Shown here in pieces: positions 1 through 6,257 of a DNA stretch of 15,846 nucleotides (position 1 is the first letter of the stretch; each line of letters begins with the position of its first letter). A model generated the notes under the pieces. It ran no database searches. It had not been told where the DNA came from and saw nothing but the letters and a program-made list of their open reading frames with translations. The stretch spans positions 1-15,846 of the forward strand of contig JANXOO010000336.1 of NCBI GenBank assembly GCA_025353525.1, given 5' to 3'. A program made the translations under genes and the position numbers. The stretch is from Schlesneria sp. (GTDB taxonomy: Bacteria > Planctomycetota > Planctomycetia > Planctomycetales > Planctomycetaceae).

Positions 1-716
1 AGGGAAGCTGGTTTTTTGTGCCAGCTCGTCCCCGGTTCGATCCGTTTGTCTGGAAGGATTTCCATTTTGTTTCCGGAGGCGTTCCCGCTGTATTCATCCG
101 AATCGGTATCTATGTGTCAATCTTTCCGGTGTCGCTTGCAATATCCAGCGGGTTTTTTGGACCCGGAGTGGTGTTTTTTTCGTCACCAGAGATTACGAAA
201 TCATTTCTTCTGATTTCAACGTTCGTCGTGTCATTCGACGCTGGCCTGATGGTATCACGATCCGTACACGACGAAATACGTGGACAGACATTGTCAACAC
301 TATTAATTCTGCCTGTTTCAACCGGCCGAATCCTTTACGGAAAAATCACGGGCTCGTTGCTGTGCTGGCTGATTGGACCCGTCTTTATGATGATTGGAAT
401 TCTCGTGCTTCCTCGCGGCCGTCAATGCGTTCACGATTATTTCTCACCGTTCCCTCGGGGCATCTTTTTCATGTCATTCCTGATTCTGATGCCTCATTTG
501 GCAGCACTGACTGCAACCTTTGTTCGATGGGGCGCATTACCGCTGGCGATCGCGCTGGCTTTAGGAACGATGTTTGTCAGCGTTGCGATTTTTGAATGGA
601 CCAGTGTCAGCCCGGCAAATTCGATTGTCACGGTCTACGCGATCGGGATACTTCGTTTGTGCGGAGCGTGCCATCTTGCGGTCTGGTTGCGGATCAATTC
701 TCTGTCGGCAAGATAA
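1..716 (+). CDS. ABC-2 type transporter permease, 3' part (5' end outside window)
   Basis: The reading frame is open from the left edge, so the N-terminus lies outside the window; the GTG at 18 sits inside a conserved-looking stretch and is probably not the start. About 237 residues remain. They hold several hydrophobic segments: roughly VFIRIGIYVSIFPVSLAI, then one after SPEITKSF, then SLLCWLIGPVFMMIGILVL, and a long pair near the C-terminus. Between the second and third lies a cytoplasmic loop of the type EIRGQTLSTLLILPVSTGRI followed by GK, a pattern common in ABC-2 permeases, where a short helix ahead of a membrane span contacts the ATPase. The protein would act in the inner membrane with a separate ATP-binding subunit, presumably encoded to the left. 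Substrate unknown. The family call comes from topology and the loop motif; the planctomycete pairing with a coiled-coil gene downstream is inference. Confidence 0.72.
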   Translation, partial: GSWFFVPARPRFDPFVWKDFHFVSGGVPAVFIRIGIYVSIFPVSLAISSGFFGPGVVFFSSPEITKSFLLISTFVVSFDAGLMVSRSVHDEIRGQTLSTLLILPVSTGRILYGKITGSLLCWLIGPVFMMIGILVLPRGRQCVHDYFSPFPRGIFFMSFLILMPHLAALTATFVRWGALPLAIALALGTMFVSVAIFEWTSVSPANSIVTVYAIGILRLCGACHLAVWLRINSLSAR

Positions 717-912
717 TCGCCTGTCGAGTACTGCTGCCGAAAAACGTTTCCTGTTCCCGCGAGCAACCAATCCACTTGTGATCGATCTTCGTTATTGCAC
801 ATTATCGGCAAAACTTTCGGTTTTCATTTTTCGTGCTTGATTCAGAATTTCTGGCGGGATAAGCTATCGGCGGTCGATCAGAGACATACCGTCTACGTAC
901 AGGGTGGCTGCC
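717..912 (+). promoter_or_regulatory. Intergenic gap with a weak hairpin and a weak promoter candidate
   Basis: No gene is seen in this 196 bp gap. A short inverted repeat, AAAAC (810-814) with GTTTT (820-824), is followed by a T-rich stretch and could be a weak terminator for the permease. Downstream, TTGATT (837-842) and TAAGCT (860-865) are 17 bp apart and could be a poor sigma-70-like promoter for the coiled-coil gene. Both matches are partial, so read-through from the permease is just as possible. Confidence 0.2.
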
Positions 913-2586
913 ATGACAGATGCATTACTGACTTCGCGATTGTTGGACCGGGTTCTGCATCGGATGCGGTTAGCCGCTGTCGGTCGCAGCTTTTACTGGT
1001 TGTTTCTGGTGTTTTGCGGTGTCTTTGCAGTGACGCTGTCGGCGGCGCGGTTCTCGGGGTTGATTGAGATGCCCGCGATTCGTTCCACCTGGCTGGCATT
1101 TGGTGCCGTACCATTGATTGCGGGATTATTGGCTTGGGTCGCCCACAAGCGGCCAACACTGCCTGATGCGGCCCGGCTGGTTGATCGGTCGACCGGGGCA
1201 AAAGATTTGTATTTGACTTTAGCACTCCTGAAAACGTCGGCCGGTGCCTATCAGCCGTTAGTGGTCCGATCGGCCGAAGCCCGTGCAGCCGGGGTCAGTG
1301 CTGATCGGGTTTTGCCATTCACATGGCATCAGAGGTTCTGGCACGCCGTCTGGATTCCGGGGCTGGTAGCGCTGGGTGTCCTGTTTCTGCCTCAATTCGA
1401 TCCGTTCGGGAAAGTGGCGGCAGCGAAGCTGAACGAGAAGCGGAGCGAGCGGTTGGTCGAGGGGAAAAAAGCGACCGACCTTCGACTGGACGAAGTCAAA
1501 CAGCAGATCAAAGACCACGATGAATCGAACGCGACCGACAGTGCGATCGAAGAATTAAAGCTGACGTTCAACAAAATGAAGGCCGACCATAAACTCGAAA
1601 ACCTTAAGATGTTGTCGAGCGAACAGAAAGATATTGGCAAGTTGTGGCGGCAAATCAGCAGCGAAAAACTGAAGGATCTGATGAAGTCGTCTCCTTCGAG
1701 CGATCAGCAGTTTGGAGCCAATCAGGACGAAAAGTTGCAGAAATGGGTCAAGGAACTCCAGGACGGCGACGCAGGGGGGATCCAGAACGAACTTCACGAA
1801 TTGAAAGAGTTGCTCGAACAACTCGCTGCGACCAAAGACCCGGTCAAGCGGGGTGAGCTTATGCAGGAATTGAAAGAGCGTATGCAGAGCCTGGACAAGA
1901 TGGCTCACGAAAAGCTGAACAACGAGCAATTGGCGTCCGCCCTGGAACGCGCGATGCAGCAGATGGAACTTTCGGAGAACAAGGACTTGCAGCAGGAAGC
2001 AATGCAGGCCGCCATGAAATCGCTCGAATTGAGCGAACAGGAACTTGAACAGATGGAACAGGCTGTCAAGGACATGAAAGAACTGGAAGAGGCTTTGAAG
2101 ACGATTCAGCAGGCCAAGAAAGTCAATGATCAGGAAAAGCTGGACGGCAGCCAGTCCGGAGAATGCAAGACGCTGGCCGATTACGAAGCGCTGTACGCCC
2201 AGATGTTGGCAGAATCGGGCGAGAGCGACGAAATTCAGGAGAAAGAGGGCGAATTTTCCAGTGGCGCAGCGGGGTTTGGCAAAGGTGGTGCGGCGGCCGA
2301 AGATGATTCGGTCGAGACGGGTTTCAAGAACGAACAATCGAAATCAGCCGTCGTCGCCGGCAAGATGCTTTTGTCGATGCAAACCAAAGGTGAGGCCGAG
2401 AAGGGCGAAGTTGTCCGCGACTACAAGCAATTGATGCAGTCGGTGAAACAGGGGGCGATGGAGGCGATGAATACCGAACAGATCCCTCCCGGCTACCACG
2501 AAAACATCAAGAGCTATTTCGATTCTCTCGAAAAAACCAAAGAGAAACCGACCGCCAAAGAAAAGTCCGGCGGAAATCAAAAATGA
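913..2586 (+). CDS. Membrane-anchored long coiled-coil protein of planctomycete type
   Basis: The ATG at 913 is preferred over the in-frame GTG at 904 because AGGGTGG (901-907) lies 5 bases ahead of it; the product is 557 residues. Three hydrophobic segments are visible (about 27-44, 58-77 and 143-161), with a conserved-looking cytoplasmic-type stretch between the second and third (PTLPDAARLVDRSTGAKDLY). From about residue 170 to 400 the protein is rich in Glu, Lys, Gln, Leu and Met, almost without proline, and has heptad-like spacing: a long coiled coil. A Gly/Ala/Glu/Ser linker follows (about 440-480), then a C-terminal segment containing EQIPPGYHENIKSYFDSLE. The N-terminal half resembles the DUF4175-like proteins that often sit near MoxR ATPase, DUF58 and ABC permease genes in planctomycetes; that link is from memory. 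A structural or scaffolding role at the membrane is plausible. No enzyme motif seen. Confidence 0.8.
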   Translation: MTDALLTSRLLDRVLHRMRLAAVGRSFYWLFLVFCGVFAVTLSAARFSGLIEMPAIRSTWLAFGAVPLIAGLLAWVAHKRPTLPDAARLVDRSTGAKDLYLTLALLKTSAGAYQPLVVRSAEARAAGVSADRVLPFTWHQRFWHAVWIPGLVALGVLFLPQFDPFGKVAAAKLNEKRSERLVEGKKATDLRLDEVKQQIKDHDESNATDSAIEELKLTFNKMKADHKLENLKMLSSEQKDIGKLWRQISSEKLKDLMKSSPSSDQQFGANQDEKLQKWVKELQDGDAGGIQNELHELKELLEQLAATKDPVKRGELMQELKERMQSLDKMAHEKLNNEQLASALERAMQQMELSENKDLQQEAMQAAMKSLELSEQELEQMEQAVKDMKELEEALKTIQQAKKVNDQEKLDGSQSGECKTLADYEALYAQMLAESGESDEIQEKEGEFSSGAAGFGKGGAAAEDDSVETGFKNEQSKSAVVAGKMLLSMQTKGEAEKGEVVRDYKQLMQSVKQGAMEAMNTEQIPPGYHENIKSYFDSLEKTKEKPTAKEKSGGNQK

Positions 2587-2624
2587 ACGGGCCATTGAAA
2601 ATCCGGGACAGGCGCCAGGAAGAC

Positions 2625-2640
2625 CCCCGGCGCGCCGGGG
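2625..2640 (+). terminator. Candidate terminator hairpin after the coiled-coil gene
   Basis: CCCCGG (2625-2630), CGCG loop and CCGGGG (2635-2640) form a perfect 16-base palindrome 38 bp after the stop codon at 2586. The stem is very GC-rich, but the following sequence (TTCCCGTTATT) is only a poor T tract. It could end transcription of the gene before it. Confidence 0.35.
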
Positions 2641-2808
2641 TTCCCGTTATTCAGTTGGCAAATGTTCCACTACTGGTCGCCTGATCAACACTCATCGGCT
2701 CGTGCCGGACATTTCGTCCCCGCAACGTTATCATTTCGGTTCGGTAATCCGTCAAAATTGCCACGGCACCACAAGGGCCACGCGGCGCGGCCAGCCTGAA
2801 TTCCGGTT

Positions 2809-2830
2809 TCAAACGCCGGATGACGTTTGA
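2809..2830. repeat. Inverted repeat upstream of the aldolase gene
   Basis: TCAAACG (2809-2815) and CGTTTGA (2824-2830) are perfect inverted copies separated by 8 bases, ending 41 bp before the proposed GTG start of the aldolase. It could be an operator for a dimeric regulator or a leader hairpin. A 7-base arm is short enough to arise by chance. Confidence 0.25.
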
Positions 2831-2857
2831 TCTGCTCACTCCCGAATACAGCCAACC

Positions 2858-2862
2858 AGGAA
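2858..2862 (+). promoter_or_regulatory. Ribosome binding site that decides the aldolase start
   Basis: AGGAA lies 9 bases before the GTG at 2872. The longer frame begins at a TTG (2827) with no comparable site. Starting at 2872 also puts the conserved catalytic residues at almost the same numbers as in E. coli HpaI. Confidence 0.6.
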
Positions 2863-2871
2863 TTTGAAAAC

Positions 2872-3639
2872 GTGCTTCCAAACTCCGTTAAAACCAGGGT
2901 GACATCGGGTGGTGTTTCCATCGGCACGATGATGTTCGAGTTCAACACGACGGGGATCGGGCGGCTTGCCGCGAATGCCGGTGCCGAGTTTGCCGTCTAC
3001 GATATGGAACATAGCGGTTGGGGAATCGAGTCGATCCGGATGTTGATCGCGACGACCCCGCGTCCGAATCTGGTCCCGATCGTTCGCATACCGACAACGC
3101 AGTACCATTTTGTTTCGCGAGTACTCGACATGGGCGCGATGGGCATTATGGCTCCTATGGTCGAAACGGCAGACGAAGCCAGGTTGCTGGTACAGTCGGC
3201 GAAGTACCCACCGATCGGTCGGCGCGGAGCGGCTTTTTCCATCGCTCATGATGATTACCGGAATGACTCGATCCCTGAGGTTGTTCGTTCATCAAATGCA
3301 GAAGTGTTGCTGATCGCTCAGGTGGAAACGGCGAAGGGACTGGGAAACCTGGACGAGATCGCATCGGTGGCCGGAATCGATGTCTTGTGGATCGGATTGT
3401 ACGATCTGGCGAACTCGATGGGATTACCAGGCCAGATGCAACATCCTGAGATTCAGGCGGCAATTGATCGCGTGATTGAAGCGTGCCGCACGTACGGCAA
3501 GGTGCCTGCAGTTCTCGTGACCAGCGTCGATGAGGGGCGGGCTCAGATCGCTCGAGGATTTCGGCTGGTTGCATTCGGCGGTGATGTCTGGATTTATCAA
3601 ACGGCGCTGGCACAGGGGTTAGCGGCGTTACGGAGTTAG
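2872..3639 (+). CDS. HpcH/HpaI family class II (metal-dependent) aldolase
   Basis: Family members cleave 2-keto-3-deoxy or 4-hydroxy-2-oxo acids to pyruvate plus an aldehyde, in the cytoplasm, using a divalent metal. The 255-residue product from GTG 2872 matches the usual length. Visible signatures, numbered from this start, are YDMEHSGW with the catalytic His47, VRIP with pyruvate-binding Arg72, QVETAKGLGNLDEIA with metal ligand Glu152, and LWIGLYDLANSMG with metal ligand Asp178. These correspond closely to His45, Arg70, Glu149 and Asp175 of E. coli HpaI. In the last motif the usual IGPxDL reads IGLYDL, so the proline is lost. The true substrate cannot be read from sequence; sugar-acid breakdown is a reasonable guess. 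A 17-bp tandem duplication spans the stop codon. The gene stands alone on its strand and converges on the hydrolase at 3823-4536. Confidence 0.9.
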   Translation: MLPNSVKTRVTSGGVSIGTMMFEFNTTGIGRLAANAGAEFAVYDMEHSGWGIESIRMLIATTPRPNLVPIVRIPTTQYHFVSRVLDMGAMGIMAPMVETADEARLLVQSAKYPPIGRRGAAFSIAHDDYRNDSIPEVVRSSNAEVLLIAQVETAKGLGNLDEIASVAGIDVLWIGLYDLANSMGLPGQMQHPEIQAAIDRVIEACRTYGKVPAVLVTSVDEGRAQIARGFRLVAFGGDVWIYQTALAQGLAALRS

Positions 3640-3651
3640 CGGCGTTACGGG
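3618..3651. repeat. 17-bp tandem duplication across the aldolase stop codon
   Basis: Two adjacent 17-bp units, 3618-3634 and 3635-3651, differ only in their last base (GTTAGCGGCGTTACGGA and the same with final G). The unit is not a multiple of three, so the same bases read TTA (Leu) in copy 1 and TAG (stop, 3637-3639) in copy 2. The duplication therefore supplies the present stop codon. Confidence 0.8.
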
Positions 3652-3674
3652 CTTTGCAGCGTTTCAGTGCAGGT

Positions 3675-3697
3675 GACAAAACGGGATCGGTTTTGTC
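3675..3697. terminator. Candidate bidirectional terminator between convergent genes
   Basis: GACAAAAC (3675-3682) and GTTTTGTC (3690-3697) form a perfect 8-bp stem with a 7-base loop, between the aldolase end (3639) and the hydrolase end (3823). The A/T run inside the stem would give U-rich 3' arms in both directions. No separate long T tract follows. Confidence 0.4.
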
Positions 3698-3822
3698 GTA
3701 TCGGCTCCGAAGATGTCCTCTGCCAACAACGGTTCCTCATTTCGGTTTTCCCGCTCAATCCGGGACTCTGCATACAAACCGACGAGTGCCAATCGTCCGG
3801 GCGAGATACACGATTTCCGGGC

Positions 3823-4536
3823 TCATTGCAAATCGAAATCAACGATGAGCGGCAAATGGTCCGATGCATCGCGCGACAGGCGTCGTTTGGCGATATGAGC
3901 CGACAATTGGGAAAACGAACCTCGGCAAAATGCTTTGTCCAGTGACCCGAGCGGCAACCATGCCGGAAACGATCGGAAGCGTGACGCGGGTGCCGTTAAA
4001 TGGTGAAAACCGTGAACGGCGAACGGCCCGTTTGCCAGCGTGTTGCGCCAGTCGTTTGAATCGCCGATGATCAATTGGTGCAAGCCGCCAGCCTCTCGAA
4101 ACAGATGATGTTCGAGCAGTCGACGCGTCTGCCAGTGTCGTTCACGCTCGGCTAACCCGAGGTGCCAGTTCACCACATGGACCGCTCCACGAGGCGTTTC
4201 GATGACGGCCATCTGGGCACCACGCGGCTTTTTTGCGTGTCGCGTTAATTGCACCTGATGATGACTGAGGAACGGCCAGCGCGACAGTACAAGGTTTCCG
4301 TAACCTCCCTCGCGAACCCGGACGTTCAACTGGAACAGGCGATTAGTAAAACCAAGTTGCTCGGAAAGGAGTTCGGGCTGGTTTTCGTAACGGCTGCGTC
4401 GAACGTTCCGGTCAACCTCCTGAAGGCAAATGATATCCGGCGACTCCGCCGAAATGACATCGATCACTCGTTCGAGTCGATAGCGGCGATCACGACCGCC
4501 GATTCCTTTGTGGATGTTGTAGCTAAGGACTCGCAC
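3823..4536 (-). CDS. Endonuclease/exonuclease/phosphatase (EEP) fold metal-dependent hydrolase
   Basis: The 237-residue product shows the full set of EEP superfamily landmarks: LSYNIHKGIGG with metal or phosphate contact Asn7, CLQEVD with metal ligand Glu40, VNWHLG with His125, IIGDSNDW with Asp159 and Asn161, GSLDKAF with Asp200, and the closing SDHLPL with Asp226 and His227. The catalytic set is therefore intact. Family members cut phosphodiester or phosphomonoester bonds in nucleic acids, inositol phosphates or phospholipids; the substrate here is unknown. No signal peptide is visible, so it is probably cytoplasmic. The start is GTG (4534-4536) with an AGG-containing site 5 bases ahead; it begins right at the conserved first strand. 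It follows the TPR/alpha-CTD gene by 47 bp on the same strand, which suggests co-transcription. It resembles the short EEP proteins of the YbhP type. Confidence 0.88.
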   Translation of the reverse strand: MRVLSYNIHKGIGGRDRRYRLERVIDVISAESPDIICLQEVDRNVRRSRYENQPELLSEQLGFTNRLFQLNVRVREGGYGNLVLSRWPFLSHHQVQLTRHAKKPRGAQMAVIETPRGAVHVVNWHLGLAERERHWQTRRLLEHHLFREAGGLHQLIIGDSNDWRNTLANGPFAVHGFHHLTAPASRFRSFPAWLPLGSLDKAFCRGSFSQLSAHIAKRRLSRDASDHLPLIVDFDLQ

Positions 4537-4583
4537 GCTCGCCTGTCGCGTTCAAAGGAGACTCGTATCAGTCCGCAAATCGA

Positions 4584-6080
4584 TCAGTCATTGCGGAGTT
4601 TCAGGCCGATCTCACCGAGTTGCTGCCGGATTTCGTTCAGCGAGGTCACACCAAAGTTTTTGGTTGCCAACAATTCATCCGGAGTTCGCTGTACGAGTTC
4701 GGACAGGCTGGTAATCCCCAACCGTGCCATACACTTGCGAGCACGAACCGACAGATTCAGATCCGAGACCGACCGGGCCAACATCGCCTGTTCTTGTGGC
4801 GACAGGTCGGTTGGCAGAATCGCGTAGGTACCACCGGCCGGGGCGCCTGGTCCCTGCCACGCACCCGGTTCTTTTGGTTTGGCAGGTGCCAGATTTTGGC
4901 CAATCCGCAAACCGTGGGCCTGCATCAGATCCCGAATTTCGACGAGCGATGTTTCGCCGAAATTCTTCCCTTGCAGCAGATCAGGCTCAGTGGTTTTCGT
5001 CAAATCGCCCAGCGAATGAATATCCATACTGGCAAGGCAGTTACGGCTACGGACGGACAGTTCGAAGTCGGTGACCGGACGACTGAGCAATTGTGCAAGC
5101 CGGGCCTCGTTCTTGGCCATATCGTCGTCGTAATACATTTCGCTCGTCGCTTCGATGTCTTTCATATACATCAGGGCGCGTGCGTGGGTCTGATCGTGCT
5201 GCAAGACCCGGCGGAAACAGAATGCCGCAGCGGAATAATTCCCCTTGTCTTCATAGAGCAGCCCCAGATTGAGGAGGGCACCGACATAGAACGGAGCTTT
5301 GCTCAGGCTCTGTTCGTACAAGCGAATTGCTTCGTTGTCATTGCCATACAGGGCATTTTCGCCTGCGAGTCGAAACAGGGCCTGCGAATGGTGCGGGTCC
5401 ATGTCGACCGCTCGCTCGAAGTATTCAATTGCACCGTAGGTATCGCCCCGGTCTGCCAGAATACATCCCATCTGATAGGAATAGTCAGCGCGTCGGGCGC
5501 CTTCCATTCCTGCCTGTTTGAGGGCCGCCTCGGCTTCTTCGAGTCGTCCCTGCAATCGAATCGCGCCTGCACGTTTCATCGTGCATTCCACGGTGTCGTA
5601 TCCGGCTTTGGCAGCCGCAGTGAACCTTGCTTCGGCGTCTTTCCAGCGCTCTTGCGACAGGCAGACCATTCCCAGGACATAAATCGCGACGCCATCGGCG
5701 CTGGCGCCAGACAGCAATCGCTCGGCAACTGCGTGCTGAGCCAGCAAGTAGGCACCGATGCCGGCTCGAACCGCCTGGCTCGATGCACTGCCACTTTCGA
5801 CTTCGCGCAACAGCGATTCGATTTCCTGACGGACGACAACGACCTGGTCGGACGCGATTGCGCGCCGGATCTGGCTGAACTCGTCAGCAGTCATTTGTCC
5901 CTTGGATTGAAGAATTCCACGAATGTTTACCGGTTCAGCCGTCTTGATCACAGTCAGTTCAACCCTTTCTGGGGGGGTACTGGTTTCATTGAATCCGTCC
6001 CGAATTATCGAATCGTGCATTATATCGTAAAGCGCGTGTTCTGCAACGCAGTCGACCTGGTGTCGCAATCTGGCCACCAT
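4584..6080 (-). CDS. TPR protein with two tandem RNA polymerase alpha-CTD-like domains
   Basis: The product has up to 498 residues. Residues about 110-310 form TPR-type helices, clearest at 199-310 (AIEYFERAVDMDP, ALLNLGLLYEDKGNYSAA). Two modules then match the C-terminal domain of RNA polymerase alpha: about 333-396 (FELSVRSRNCL, NFGETSLVEI) and about 434-496 (LNLSVRARKCM, NFGVTSLNEI), joined by a Pro/Gly-rich linker. The counterpart of E. coli Arg265, the main UP-element contact, is kept in both (Arg344, Arg446), as are Gly296, Ser299 and Glu302; Asn268 is kept only in the first and Lys298 is Thr in both. There is no alpha N-terminal domain, so it is not rpoA. A cytoplasmic protein that binds DNA or transcription factors through these domains is the natural inference. 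The start is unsure: ATG 6080 has no ribosome site, ATG 6020 is possible, and ATG 5894 has AAGGG 4 bases ahead. No signal peptide. Confidence 0.85.
   Translation of the reverse strand: MVARLRHQVDCVAEHALYDIMHDSIIRDGFNETSTPPERVELTVIKTAEPVNIRGILQSKGQMTADEFSQIRRAIASDQVVVVRQEIESLLREVESGSASSQAVRAGIGAYLLAQHAVAERLLSGASADGVAIYVLGMVCLSQERWKDAEARFTAAAKAGYDTVECTMKRAGAIRLQGRLEEAEAALKQAGMEGARRADYSYQMGCILADRGDTYGAIEYFERAVDMDPHHSQALFRLAGENALYGNDNEAIRLYEQSLSKAPFYVGALLNLGLLYEDKGNYSAAAFCFRRVLQHDQTHARALMYMKDIEATSEMYYDDDMAKNEARLAQLLSRPVTDFELSVRSRNCLASMDIHSLGDLTKTTEPDLLQGKNFGETSLVEIRDLMQAHGLRIGQNLAPAKPKEPGAWQGPGAPAGGTYAILPTDLSPQEQAMLARSVSDLNLSVRARKCMARLGITSLSELVQRTPDELLATKNFGVTSLNEIRQQLGEIGLKLRND
5971..5977 (-). 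repeat. C7 homopolymer near the 5' end of the TPR/alpha-CTD gene
   Basis: Seven G on the plus strand read as seven C in the coding strand, at about residues 35-37 of the longest form. One base gained or lost would cut the two upstream starts (6080, 6020) off from the rest, but would leave a start at 5894 untouched. Confidence 0.7.
6019..6046 (-). promoter_or_regulatory. Candidate sigma-70-like promoter overlapping the 5' end of the TPR/alpha-CTD gene
   Basis: On the minus strand TATAAT (6019-6024) matches the -10 consensus exactly, with TTGCAG (6041-6046) 16 bp upstream as a half-matching -35. A transcript from here would begin near 6012, downstream of the ATGs at 6080 and 6020, and would need the start at 5894. 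It may be chance. Confidence 0.3.
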
Positions 6081-6257
6081 TTAACGTATTTCAGAACCGA
6101 CAGATTTTGCAGTAATATGACCGGCAGGAAAGAAAATACGGGTCGCTGAAAAACGGCTACAAGTGCCCGCCGTGCAAAGTATTTCTATTCCAGAACGTCG
6201 GGAAGTTGCTACCATAAAGAGGCCCGTTGATCCCGCACGCAGGATTTGAGTGGAAAC
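6081..6257. promoter_or_regulatory. Divergent intergenic region
   Basis: The 177 bp gap separates the minus-strand TPR/alpha-CTD gene from the plus-strand PDZ gene, so it should hold the promoter of the PDZ gene and possibly of the other. No convincing -35/-10 pair, operator or riboswitch was found. For the PDZ gene an AGGA (6241-6244) and a nearer GTGGA (6250-6254) precede the ATG at 6258, both at non-ideal distances. Confidence 0.35.

Noticed and set aside
30..46. GGTTCGATCC-like string resembling a tRNA T-arm
   Set aside because: It lies in the permease frame, where it encodes Arg-Phe-Asp-Pro, and no matching acceptor, D or anticodon arm surrounds it.
1555..2337. Open frame of 260 codons on the minus strand
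   Set aside because: It is the complement of the coiled-coil coding region; its Leu/Phe/Gln-rich composition is what reverse reading of Glu/Lys-rich codons gives.
2827..2871. Longer N-terminus for the aldolase from a TTG
   Set aside because: No ribosome site, the TTG sits in an inverted repeat, and the GTG at 2872 has AGGAA at good spacing and gives the usual family length.
4584..6080. rpoA, the RNA polymerase alpha subunit gene
   Set aside because: The alpha N-terminal dimerisation domain is missing, there are two C-terminal modules instead of one, and no ribosomal protein genes are nearby.
4620..6149. Open frame of 509 codons on the plus strand
   Set aside because: It is the antisense shadow of the TPR/alpha-CTD gene, whose protein has clear domains; the plus-strand translation shows no recognisable motif.
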